64,000 bases of DNA, from assembly GCA_010093605.1 (NCBI GenBank), contig MU004184.1:250179-314178 (forward strand), read 5' to 3'. A program made the position numbers and the translations under genes. The notes under the pieces are model-generated. The model worked only from the letters and a program-made list of their open reading frames with translations, did no database searches and was not told the DNA's origin. Position 1 is the first letter of the stretch. Every line of letters starts with the position of its first letter. This document shows, piece by piece, positions 32,916 to 43,416 of the stretch. Source of the DNA: Lophium mytilinum. Its lineage: Eukaryota; Ascomycota; Dothideomycetes; Mytilinidiales; Mytilinidiaceae.

Positions 32916-33458
32916 ATGCACTACACACCAGCAGACATCCGCGGCCGGACGGCCTACCGCCCAGAGATCGTCAACCCCTACCTCGTCCCGCGCCACCACC
33001 CCTACAACCCCGAGGAGGACCCCAACTCCATCGAGAACATCGTCAGAGACCTGCGTCAGATGCTCCAATATCGACGCGCCGCAGAGGCTGCTGCCGCCCC
33101 GGCTCCGATTCCTGCCCCTACTCCCACCCCGGCCCCGATTCCTGCTCCTACTCCCGCTCCCGCTCCCCGCGCCGCCCAGACCGCGACCGTCGCCTACCTT
33201 GGCTGGCGAGTCCGAGACCCCCGCCTGGGCCCCATGATGGTACCGGCGGTGGGGCAAGGCATCACTCCGCTGACCGCGGAGGCCATGGCGCTGCTTGACG
33301 AGATCGTGCCGCCAGAGAAGTACTACAAGAGCACCCCAAACAACTGGAGGATAGACGTACTACGCAAGAGCACCTAGAGGACCTCGGTATGTTATTCCAT
33401 GTGTGCAAAATGATCATGACTAACGCCTGATATAGACGACAACACAGCGGCATCTTAG
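32916..33458 (+). CDS. orphan gene with Pro/Ala repeats and a terminal intron
   Basis: The ATG at 32916 follows a C/A-rich leader with AACAAG before the start, a good fungal context. The product begins MHYTPADIRGRTAYRPEI, has a charged helix (SIENIVRDLRQMLQYRRAAE), a low-complexity block of Pro-Ala-Pro-Thr/Ile units (~residues 60-88), and then a conserved-looking tail (TVAYLGWRVRDPRLGPMMVP). The frame stops at 33377. Past ~33290, however, another frame has a helix-like tail (AAREVLQEHPKQLEDRR) that reads into a clean intron at 33387-33435 (GTATGT, CTAAC, TAG) and ends LDDNTAAS at 33458. One frameshift near 33290-33305 would explain this. The gene is GC-rich and recently intact. No family is recognised. 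Confidence 0.6.
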
Positions 33459-33459
33459 T

Positions 33460-34080
33460 TCCACAGCATCTTCTGACTCGATGGCAATCAGGTTGTGATT
33501 TGGGGCGGGGGGCGGTCGGTTTTGGGGGGTGTTTCGGTGTGTTGTGGGGATTCTGCGGCTTCCTTTTCTGTTCATCTTGAAGAAGGCTCTGTGCACTGGA
33601 TATTGCACGGTGGTAGCTAGTATTTTGGCCTGTTGGGATGGCGACGTGTCCGGCTTCAATGCCAAACAAGAGGCTTTTCTTCTCTCCGCAATCTAAACTT
33701 GGAATGTGATTATGGTTGTGATTAAGTCTCACATCAAACTGCTTGAAGAGTGCTCTTGCCGTCTGAATGCAACCGTCTGAAGTCCTTTAGCCTATTGTGA
33801 AAATTGAGGGTACGATGTCAAGTTCTGCACGGGCCATAACTGGTGTTGACCATTTCGGCTAATCATAGGGGCGCATGTCTTGGCGAAGCGCTTCCGTTTG
33901 CTCTCACGAGCAATTTTTCACAACTCGCTATTCCCACTACTTGACCACTCCAATTACCCTTTTCGCCTGAATCAGACCCCCTGAAAGATCCAAACGGGAT
34001 CAAAGGATGCTTCTCCGCGCCGAGTCCTGTCGCACGCGTTTTGGTCACGACCATTGTCCTCCCCGGCTGGCGATGGCACT
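33460..34080. other. no recognised gene
   Basis: A G-rich stretch lies at 33500-33550 ('GGGGCGGGGGGCGG'). The overlapping minus-strand frames look like shadows. Nothing else is seen before the large array. Confidence 0.4.
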
Positions 34081-37000
34081 ACTTCGGCTTCAATTCTGCT
34101 CACCGCACACCACTGTCAGGAGCAGCCTAAGTAGCATGTTGTTGGTAAGCCAAAGGGGAAGCTCCTAGTACTCTCAGCATTCCGCTCGTTTCTAAACATT
34201 GCTTTTGCTCGTGACATACCACTGTCAGGAGCGCGCCAACTAGCAGTCTGCTTACCTGCCAAAAGTAAACTTTCCACTACCGCTACCATCCTAACACCTC
34301 TCGAAAATCTCCTTTATCCACCGGACACCACTGTCAGGAGCGGCCCCACCGGCAGGTTGTTAGTCAGTCAAAAGGATACCTCCCTGCCCCGGCAGCACTC
34401 TGATTAGACTTAGGCTTTGTCTTGGTCACAGGAGACCACTGTGAGGAGGACCCTAACTAGCAGGTGACTGGCCAGTCATAAGGAATCCTCCAAGCCCCGG
34501 CAGCATTCTGATCCGACTCAGGTTTCGCGTTGCTGGAAGAATATCGCTGTTAGGAGGACCCTGGCTAGTATATCGTAGGTTAGCCAACAGGAAACCTCTC
34601 GGTTTCGTGAGTACTTCAATTCCAATTGGAGTTCGCTTTTCCTCTTGGTACACCGCTGTCAGGAGCGGCCCGACTAGCAGATTGTTGGTCAGTCAGAAGA
34701 AAACCTCATAATCGCGGCAGCTTTCTGACCCCAATTAGGCTTTGTCTTGCTCACAGAATACCGCCGTAAGGAGGACCCTAACTAGTAAGTGACTGGTTAG
34801 TCAAAAGGGAACACCCCCCCGGACTGGAGTAGTCTGACTCCGTTTGGACTTCGCTTTTCTCGTGGTATACCGCTGTCAGGAATGGCCCGGCCGGGAGAAT
34901 ATTGGTTAGTCAAAAGGATTTTTACTACTGTTGTTACAGTTCTTTTTCCTTCTAGACTTCAATTTGTTCCTTCAAGACTTCGCATTTGCTCGCCGGATAC
35001 CACTGTCAGGGGCAGCCTGACTGGTACGTTGTTAGCCAGTTAAAGAGACTCCTCCCATTGCTGCTAGAATTCCTATACCACTTATACTTTACTTTTGTTC
35101 GCGGGATGTCACTGTCAGGGGCGGCCTGACTACTATGTCTTCGGTCAGTCAAGATGAGATCTTCCACTGCTGGCAGCGTTCCCATCCCTTCTACGGCTGA
35201 GAGGATGCTATTGGGCTCATCAGGCTTCACATTTGATCACGGATTGCCACTGTGAGGAGCACCCTGCCTGATACGTTGTTCCTCAGTCAAAGGGAAACCT
35301 TCCGCTGCTGTCAGCAGTGAAAGATGGGATGTGGGTCGATTGGGCCGCTCAGGCTTCACATTTGATCACGGAATACCACTGTCAGGCGCGCCTCAGCCGG
35401 AAGGTTGATGACTAGTCAAAAGTGAACCTCCCGCTGTCGTCGGCATTCAAATCTAGAATGTGGGTTGATTGAGCCGCTCGGGCTTCACGTTTGCTTACTT
35501 GATGCCACTATGAGGCGCACCCTGACTGGTAGGATATTGCTTAGGCAAAAGGAAAATCCCGCTACCGCTTAGGTTCTAACTACACCTGCTGTTAAGGGCA
35601 CGCGATCGAACTACCTAAAATATACGTCTGTTCACCGAATACCACTGTAGGGAGCACCCCGCCTGTTAGGTGTTTCAGTAGTCGAAGGGAACCCCCCAGC
35701 TATCGCCAGCGCTCTCATCCAGTCGTTGGGTAACATCCTGCGACCTGACTGCTCGGGCTTTGTATCTGCTTGCCGAATGCCGCTGCGAGGAGCGGCCTGA
35801 CTGGTAGGTTGCTAGCTGAATAAAAGGGAACCTCCGCACAGTCGCTAGCATTGCGATCCCAGCTGTGATGGACAGCCTGCAATCAGACTGCTTGAATCTA
35901 CGGCTTTGGTTTTTATTAGCGGACTTCGAGCTTTTTCGTATAGAGTAACTTTTCCCTATCCTAGTACGTGTTTTTCCCCATTCTCTTTACTCCCGAAACA
36001 AATCAAATTCTTTATTCCCGTTCGAGAATGCCTGCCGCCAATCCCTTTGCGAAGGTGATTGGGTGGTGGAGGCAGAGGTGAGAGAAGTTGAGGTTGGTGC
36101 AGTGGCCCTTAGAGGAGAAGACCACAGCTGCGAGAACCGATGAGGTGGGTGGATGCTCACCCGGGCTAATGGCTAAGCCTGCGGTGAGACACAGCTTCTC
36201 GAGCTACATATCTGCTCACCGGATGTCACCGTGAGGAGCCCCTAGGGAAGCTCGTTCCCTAGTCAAATGCAATCGTCCCACTGATACAAGCAGCTGGAAC
36301 CCACCTGCGGGTGGGTGATAGAGGACGGTCGAACTCCTGGGGCTACACTTTGGCTCACCGAATACCGCCGTGAGGAGCGCCCCCACGAGAAAGTCGATGA
36401 TAAGTCAAAAAGATGCCTCCCACTGCTAGTAGGATTTGGAAACTCCTTACGAGTGAGTGATAGAGAGCGGTCGGCCTCCCTTAGACTACAGATTTGCTAG
36501 TCGGATACCACTGTAAGGAGAACCCCCACGGATGTTTTGTTGCTAGGTCAAAAGGAAGCATTCCACTGCCGCCAGCATTCGAAATGATCCTGTGGGTAAC
36601 AGCAAATGGGCGGAAGGTATGGACTCTCCTCTGTCTCGGACTATTACCTGTTTTGCAGCTTCAGCTAATGGTGACCATACAGCCAATGACGGGAGTGCCA
36701 AAACAGATGGATAGGAAGACACAGACGCCAGAGATGTTGAAGGTAGCCTCGCCTCCAGGGCATACGATGAACCTAGGCACACAAACGCCTGACTAATCTC
36801 TTGCTTGTCAAACACCACCGTCAGGAGTCTCCCGGCGAGCACCTCTTCGGCCAGTCAAACGAAACCCTTCCAACACCTAAGAGGACATCGCCGACAGTCA
36901 GCCGTAGGCACAAAGATATCTCACTGGTCGAGCGCCTCTATTGCTCGCTGAACACCACCGTAGGGAGTCCCTTGGCGAGTACCTCTGCAGTCAGTCAAAC

Positions 37001-39190
37001 GGTATCCTTCCGCCGCGTAAAGGCCATCACGGACCGCCTTCGGCACACATATTCATACATCACTGCCCAGACGCCTATTTTGCTCGCTGATCACCACTTT
37101 GAGGAGTCCTCTGGCTAGCACCTCTTCGATCATGCAGACCGTATCTTTCCACCGCCCATGAGAGCAACACTGGCAGCATTCTATATATATACGTTGAGGC
37201 ATGCGGAAATGACGATGGATGGGCTGCAGTGTTTCTCTAGGAACACCACTGTAGGGAGGATCCCAGGTGGCACGTCTTCGGTGGGTCAAACAGGACCTTT
37301 TCGCCACCCTCAAGGACAACACAAACAACCTTCGATATTGCCCGTGAGGAACGCGGGGATAGCAATTTTGATGATCAAGAAATTCTCTACAGACATCACT
37401 GTGGGGAGGACTGCAGCTAGCACGTCGTCGGCCAGTCAAAATGTGTTCTTCCGCCGAGTAACGTTTTTGGCGTAGGTACTGATGGTTTTAGATCCCCGTC
37501 GTCGGTCTCATTAGCTCTGGTGAGAGTCTTAAGGGGGCTCTGGCCGAGGCGATGGAGGAGCGCCCGCCCTTTCCACCGCGTCCTCGCCGCCGCATTCCCG
37601 TGCGGGACCGCGGGACTGCCTCCAGCCGCCCTCGTCGTCACCACCATCCCTGCCAGCCGCCGAGAAGAAGAAGAGGAGGAAGAAGCAAAAGGATGAGGAG
37701 GAGGACGTAGAACAAGAAGAAAAAGGCTACAAGATCGTCTAAGTATATCCGTCTCTGGTGACATTCTGGATGTATACATCTCTAACAGACTCTCCCAGCA
37801 TCCCTACCTTCTATAACGCCACTCCGGCTCCAGATTTAATAAATGAACATCCTTGTATAGAGCACCCTGATTCACCGGTATTTAGAGAGCTAATAGGTTA
37901 CCTAATTCCCACTGCGAGACATTCACAGCGCAGTCGTGCGCAGAACATACGTACATTCGACTCTACACGCGGATACGGAACTACTCGACCTACAACCTGA
38001 CTCCCATGAAATCGCTTCACGGAGGATCCTGACACTCAGATGTTCGCCTAGTGAAGCAGTAGCCCACTGCGTCGACTCCCGCTCACCACATCCACACAAA
38101 GAGCATTTAAGCCTTGGCTCTACAGACAGCTATAGGCCTGCTCCAGCTTCAACTTTTGTCACTGGAAACCGCTGTATGGAGCAGCCTGGTTAGTTCCTGG
38201 CTGGCTGGCCAAAAGGCTCTCTTGTTGCGGTCGTCTCCTCGCTAGACTCTCTTCCATATTGAATACCATACCGCAGCACAAAACGGTTGGTACGTGGATA
38301 TTGTCCACGTTGAGCTCAAAGCATTTTCGCTCATCGCCACCGCACGGAGTACGCTGACTAGGGGCTGGCTGGGCACCTAAAAGGCTGTCTTGCTTCTATG
38401 CTTTCTACGCCAGATGCTCTTCTACAATGGAGTTTGCAGGTTGTTAGCTTTGGATTGTGCACATATCACTATATAAGATCCACACTTGCACACTCGACGC
38501 CACCGTGTGGTGAAGCTCGACCTAGAGGAAGCTAGCTAGCAAACAGCCTTCCCGCTTCCCGCCGCCATAGTTTTGGATTACTATGTTGATTGTAGACTGT
38601 AGGTCTAAATTTTAAGTACGTGGTTATACCAACGCGCAAATTCCGCTCTTGTATACTCGAGGCCCTCGTGCGGAACAACTCAGCGAGTACTGCACTGGCC
38701 AGTCAAACGGCCGGTTGATTCCCACTCACCCTGTGACAGATTCCCACTTTCATCAGAGACCAAAGATTATCAGCTTAAGGTTGTGAATATATACCACATG
38801 AGCTCTGCTCTTGCGCGCTCCTGTCGACCGCGGGAAGAAGCTCGGCTAGCAAGTCAATGGCCTGTCCATAGGGCTCCCTAACTCATACTGACTGCCATGG
38901 CCACAGCCCGTAAGCGTGTGGGTTGTGCTCCCTGTCATATGCTGGCACCTGACCTCCGGAGGATCGTCGGCCCGGCCTGTAGCCTGACGCCTTTGTTTAC
39001 AGCGCCGGCCTCCGGTCTTCCTCTCTCTCTTAGCATACAACATCTAGTTATCTCTTCACCTACGTATTTCTCTGTGATCGTGAGCCAATAGTCGGGACAG
39101 TTGCTCTATCAGATCCCATCTTCACCAGCTCAGGTCCTGTATACTCAACGCCACCGAGTTGGTCGCTGGCCAGCCAAAAGGTTTCGTGTC
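34081..39190 (+). repeat. 5-kb array of ~28 divergent units with growing period
   Basis: Each unit contains, in order, 'GCTTYRCATTTGCTCRCSGRAT', 'ACCACTGTCAGGAGC', a 'CCTGACTRGTAGGTTGTTRG' block, 'GTCAGTCAAAAGG' and 'AACCTCCCRCTGC'. The CCACTG landmark falls at 34110, 34219, 34328, 34436, 34544, 34653, 34761, 34870, 35000, 35109, 35247, 35376, 35505, 35642, 35780, 36226, 36365, 36508, 36815, 36955, 37094, 37246, 37396, 38169, 38337, 38500, 38663, ~38825 and 39151. Spacing is 108-109 bp for the first seven steps, then 129-138, 139-152, and 162-168 at the end. Larger gaps (446, 307, 773, 326) match missing, decayed or interrupted units. Several units can form a short stem between TRACTRG and CYRGTYA. 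The period is not a multiple of three and no frame survives, so the array is non-coding. Its role is unknown. Confidence 0.9.
37500..37742 (+). other. GC-rich segment interrupting the array
   Basis: Within the 773-bp gap of the array lies a GC-rich segment with a frame ending AAEKKKRRKKQKDEEEDVEQ and a stop at 37742, preceded by a Pro/Ser-rich stretch. It starts without an ATG. A GT...CTAAC...CAG intron-like segment follows (about 37744-37800). It looks like one exon of a basic-then-acidic protein inserted into, or left behind in, the array. A 120-codon minus frame overlaps it. No family is recognised. Confidence 0.4.
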
Positions 39191-39219
39191 TTTCACCGCG
39201 TCACTTCTCGACTCTACGG

Positions 39220-39959
39220 GTAAGTACGCCATGTCAAGCCCCGACCCCTGTCCATTCGAATGATGAGACCTATTGAGAGCTTTCAATTGATCTATCCGAA
39301 GCGCCCAACCGCGGTTGCTATTGCATTGCACGGCGCATCTGCGACCCGCTGGTTGGGCTTGTGGGAACTAAACAGTCTGACCCTACACCTATCTCACGCA
39401 TTTCGATTTAGCATTGTCTAAGCACCTGTCAACTAATCTTCTTATAGATTCTTACGATGTTATCTCGTCAATCCCACAAGTGAGTACACCCTGTCAATTT
39501 TTCAACCCCACCTGTTCGAATGATGAACCCCCGGAAGCCAACACACGTCTATTCGAAGTGCCCAACCGCGATTGCTATTGCATTGCATAGCGCATCGGCG
39601 AACCGCTGGTTGGGCTTGTGGACACCGCCCAATCTGAAACTACGCCTATCCTCACACATGTCGTCCTAACATTCTCAGAACTCTTGCTCACTAATACTCC
39701 TGTAGACTCTCAAGATGTTATCCCGCCAGCTCCACAAGTAAGCCCGCCCCATCAGATCCCAGCTACACCTATTCAAATGATGATACCATTTTTTACTTGA
39801 TCTATCCAAAGCGCCCAAACACGGTTGCTATTGCATTGCACTACGCATCTGCGAACCGTCGGTTGGGCTTGCGGAAACTAAAGATTCTGACACTACGTCC
39901 ATCCTCATTCTTTTTGAGCTAGCATTGTTTTGTACTCTCGTTAACTCTTTTTCGCATAG
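39220..39959 (+). repeat. three tandem introns with a shared hairpin and duplicated 32-nt exons
   Basis: Three introns (39220-39447, 39480-39705, 39738-39959; 228, 226 and 222 bp) are copies of one another. Donors are GTAAGT, GTGAGT and GTAAGC, and each ends with a CTAAY or TTAAC branch and TAG. All share 'GTTGCTATTGCATTGCA' in the loop and arms 'GCCCAACC'/'GGTTGGGC' that can pair (arms partly changed in copy 3). The two exons between them are each exactly 32 nt (39448-39479 and 39706-39737) and copies of each other (reading SYDVI..PQ and SQDVI..PQ). So the unit intron plus exon, ~258 bp, was duplicated. Confidence 0.85.
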
Positions 39960-40190
39960 ATGCCCACGGGTCCCTCTCACGAGGCCATCAACAGCGACAG
40001 CCTATACCCTAGACCAGGTGGCATGCTTACGACGAACCTACCAACTCTTCCTACAATTGCTGTTGGCGCTGCTGATGGTCAGCCGAACCACACTCCCCCT
40101 GCAATGTACCAAAAAGGTCGACGCATGAAGCCGCGACTCATCGGGCAAGTTCCTGAGAGCTTCGACACCCAGGTCACAGGTGCTGGATGA
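39960..40190 (+). CDS. last exon after the tandem introns, 76 codons
   Basis: After the third intron a frame begins MPTGPSHEAINSDSLYPRPG at the first base of the exon and ends SFDTQVTGAG. A second frame is also open for ~55 codons. If either 32-nt exon is entered in the phase giving DSxDVI, it leaves the intron in phase 0 and joins this frame. Using both exons would shift the frame. The protein is polar, Pro- and Gly-containing, with no recognised domain. Adjacent to its stop another 105-codon frame (40187-40504) overlaps by 4 bp; it is basic (LDIRKLERKKEGL) and of unknown nature. Confidence 0.35.
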   Translation: MPTGPSHEAINSDSLYPRPGGMLTTNLPTLPTIAVGAADGQPNHTPPAMYQKGRRMKPRLIGQVPESFDTQVTGAG

Positions 40191-40663
40191 CTGATGGGCA
40201 CACGGGTGGTGGGAAACGCCTGGGCCCAGAGACGAGGCAAAAAGGGTCTACTGCAGGAGCTGGACGTGCACAGATGAAGGGACTCATGCCAGAAAAGGTT
40301 CAGCTGGATATTCGTAAACTAGAGCGGAAGAAGGAGGGGCTTGTCTGCCATTGCGGAGGTCCGAGACGGGAATTGAGGCGCACAATCATGATTTGGAGGG
40401 CGTCGATCATAGGTAGTCATACTCGAATATGGAATCATCTTTCGAAGACTCTTTGGTGGGGACTCAAGCGCAATCGTGCAGCTCTCTTGAAAGTGATAGA
40501 TTGAGACAAACATATAATTTGATTTGCCGCTTTAGAATTGTGTTTACAGCTACGTACCGAGAAGTGTGACCCAGGATATTAGGAGAGAATAGAGCCCGCC
40601 AGAAGGACGGAAAGATAAGCTAAAGACGGTGTATGGATATAGTGTGGATGTTGGACGAGAGTG

Positions 40664-41190
40664 ACTGAGGCAAAGATTTGAGGCTGAGGCTGCCAAGCAG
40701 TGGCTAAAACCCTATTTTCTCAACTTCGTCATACTGGTCTACTTCGCCCTCGCTACACCACCAACTGCCCGCCCCCATGTACCTCCAACGCCATCCATGG
40801 TCCAAGCAAGAAACCCGAAGCACCCGCCAGTCTTACCGTCAACCTCCTATTCGACTGATCCCTCCAGTGCTTCTCAAGCAACATCTGGGACGATGGATTC
40901 CATGTCCTCCAATATTCCTCTGAGGCCCAGGTCCCAAGTAAGCGCAGACACATCTCGATCCAAGCAAGTCTAACCAGTGTAGGACCGCTTGATGGCTCTC
41001 CAATCGTAAATGCCAACTGGACACTGGAATCTCTGAAAGTAGCTGTGGCGCAGAAAGTCGATGGCCGCTGCACTCACTGCAACATGTTTGGTCATCTAGC
41101 TCCAAAATGCCAGAATGGGTCGATATCGGAACGTTTCTTTCGGCCAGTGTTCTCGATCCTCAATTGCCACAAATGTCGGCGCTAAGCGAC
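40664..41190 (+). other. CCHC-knuckle coding remnant, paralogue of the 55.6 kb frame
   Basis: An open stretch from ~40664 is followed by a 45-bp intron-like segment (~40943-40986, GTAAGC...TCTAACC...GTAG) and a second stretch reading LDGSPIVNANWTLESL, which ends in a CCHC knuckle (CTHCNMFGHLAPKC). The LDGSxIVNANWxLE segment recurs on the minus strand at 55.6-55.7 kb. One knuckle of this form occurs in gag-like proteins of retroelements and also in host proteins. I cannot decide between a fossil of a mobile element and a host gene family. Confidence 0.5.
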
Positions 41191-41827
41191 TTCAAGAAGA
41201 CCCCGATGCGCAGTCAACGTTTGGAGCCGACGTGACGACATCAGACCGCAAGGAGTGGCGGTGCCGGCTCAAGCTCGTTTGCCAAGAGAATCTCCGGGAT
41301 GACACGTTCAAAGAGGCTATCCAAGGCCTGTTGAAGATATGTTTTCCAGCATGTGTGTTGGATGGGATCGGGTTAATGTTATCGAGAACCAGACGTTGGA
41401 AAACGGTTTACGCATGTCAGTTCCGCCTGTAACTCCACGAGGTCTTGCCGCATAGCATGGGAAGGATTCAAAGAACAGATTTGTCTACTGTTGCGACGGC
41501 ACAACATCTGCCTCTGCAACGACAGATACATCTAGGGTGTCATGCGCGCTTGCAATAGCTCATGTAGGCTCTCCATCTGTTCCCGCTGCAGCCATTTGCT
41601 AACACAGTATGATCTAGGCGATAGCTTGGCCAAGGACGTGATCTAAAGGAGATATCCGCCGACGCTCTACCTCCACCTTCCTCTCAGGATAGATCGCCTC
41701 TAACCGAATCAAGACGTGTCGTAAATGGAGGACACCTTGCCAGCTACCTTGCTTGCACTAGTCTTTTGGATTGTAACGAAGAGCAAGGTCCAAGAATAGC
41801 TTCTTCCTGCAGCCGCAGCCCATCTAC

Positions 41828-42410
41828 CATTGAGGGCGGTGTCAAGAAGGTCACCAAGGCTGACTCAAAGCAACCGCCAGACCGACGAGCTCGTCGCCCT
41901 CAAGGAGATTCACTCGGAGTCTGAAGAAGGCGCCCCGTCCACCCCCGCGAGGTCTCGCTGATGAATGATCTCAAATACGTCAACACCGTCTCCCGGTACG
42001 ATGTCATCCACACCGAGAACAAGCTGATGCTCGTCCTCGAGTACATGGACAAGGATGTGAAAGAGTATATGGGCACAACGTCCCGACCAGTCCGGGCCTA
42101 GAGGGAGGCGTCAAGAAGGTCACGAAGGCTCTAGTGAAGCAGACCGCCAGACAAAACGTTCTAATGGGTCTGTCTTTGGAGTACGGCGTCAAGAAGGTTA
42201 ACAAGTTTCCTGCGATGCAGACCGTCAAGCACAACGTCCCAATGGGTCTGTCCCTAGAGGACGGCGTCAAGAAGCCCACCAAGGCCACCAAAGCTACCGC
42301 GAGTAAATGTCCCGGCTGGTCTGCCTCTTCAGGGTGGTGTCAAGGAGGTCACTGAGGCTGTCGCTAAGCAGACCGGAAAACATAATGTCCTTAACGGTCT
42401 TCCTGCAGCT
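41828..42410 (+). repeat. 78-bp (26-codon) tandem repeat around the kinase fragment
   Basis: Units begin 'GGCGTCAAGAAGGTCACC' or close. One partial unit is at ~41831, then full units follow at ~42106, 42184 and 42262, and a decayed one at ~42338. They are separated by exactly 78 bp and read GVKKVTKA..KQT, then NVLMGLSLEYGVKKVNK, then NVPMGLSLEDGVKKPTK. The first partial unit runs straight into the kinase fragment. The Lys-rich repeat protein is not recognised. Confidence 0.75.
41866..42101 (+). pseudogene. Pho85-type cyclin-dependent kinase fragment (N-lobe)
   Basis: The plus strand reads [20 protein letters not shown], then APST, then after a frame change EVSLMNDLK and [20 protein letters not shown] followed by VKEYM. 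This follows the Pho85/PhoA family ([35 protein letters not shown]...[26 protein letters not shown]). The catalytic Lys of beta-3 (ALKEI) and the hinge (LEYMD) are kept. The Gly-loop before it and the whole C-lobe with HRD and DFG are missing. The frame changes once near 41935. The fragment has no intron and stops at 42101. The kinase acts in phosphate and cell-cycle signalling; this piece cannot. Confidence 0.85.
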
Positions 42411-43416
42411 GGCGAGAGAAATATCTATGGTGCCCGGAGACCCTATACCAATTTCCCTTGAGACTTCTTCATCGTCCATGGAGAGAGGATCGCGAGGATG
42501 CACGAAGTTGTAAGTTCTTTCATGTCTGCTTCTGTCTACTACATTACTGATCTTTACTTAGCACCAGAAGACAGGATGACCGCCCTCCCCGCTACCGGTA
42601 CTCGGTTTATCATACCCTTTTTCATACTCGGGAGCAAGGACGAACATTGGTCTGAGCTTCCTCGCCGGAGCACCGTTTGTCTTGACTGGGCTGCTAGGCT
42701 TGAGTAAGGGACTTCAAGCGCGATTCGGGCTATCTACATTGAACGCGGTCTAAAAAGTCGTAATTGGGGTGACTTGCTAGGCTGGACTGGTGGTGCTAGT
42801 GCACGAGCTGGTCAAGCACAGTTTCGATGGATGGTGAGACGTTTTCGGGACAAAGATGTTACTTTATTGCGTCATGCGAACTTCCTTCACGGTAAGCTAT
42901 TCACCAAATAGTACATCGTCATAGACTCAATCAAAAAATATCTACTACAATATCTACGAGCTGAACTCGAACGCATTTGGAGACACTGTCATCTTCCGCT
43001 AATACAAGATTGAGATGCAAACAAGATTGTTCGCCGTTTCGATTGTCTTGGCTTAAGCACTTAGCATCACTGCGACGTTCTAAAATCCTATAGAGGACTA
43101 AGGTATGGTGGCTGGCTGGAAGTGTGCTGATGTTGCAGTGTCCGCTGCTTATTATGACTAGGCATTTTCGTAACGTCCGATCAAGCCGCGCGTTCGGCTC
43201 ATGTACGTTTTACCCCTCATCTTTCCTCAACTGTGTACTTATCTGAAACAGATCGCGACAACAAAAGGTACTCAAGCTCTCCTTGCAAGGGTGGAACGAG
43301 GTTGTCGAACGTTTGGGTTCTCGCTGCAACACTACTAACACCAAGGTCAACGAATTGACAGAGATTCTGTCCCCCTCATAACTTGACGCCGCTATTCCTC
43401 CGATGATATCGCCATC
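42411..43416. other. no recognised gene; possible exons
   Basis: A 69-codon plus frame at 42498-42707 (APEDRMTALPATGTRF) follows an intron-like GTAAGT...TTTACTTAG segment. Around 43240-43380 a plus frame reads LKLSLQGWNEVVERLGSR and ends soon after. Both look like exon remnants of unknown genes. Confidence 0.35.

Noticed and set aside
33500-33560. G-rich tract as a telomere-like repeat
   Set aside because: No TTAGGG-type unit is present and the tract is irregular.
34081-39190. CRISPR-like array of repeats and spacers
   Set aside because: The repeat cores are divergent, the spacing is 108-168 bp, spacers resemble each other, and the host is a fungus. It is a eukaryotic minisatellite-type array.
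40900-41190. LINE ORF1 or LTR gag assignment of the CTHCNMFGHLAPKC frame
   Set aside because: A single knuckle is not enough. No reverse transcriptase, integrase or end repeats are visible in the neighbourhood.
42106-42300. Histone H3 tail (KQTAR sequence)
   Set aside because: The KQTARQN match is short and lies in a 26-codon repeat that has no other H3 feature.
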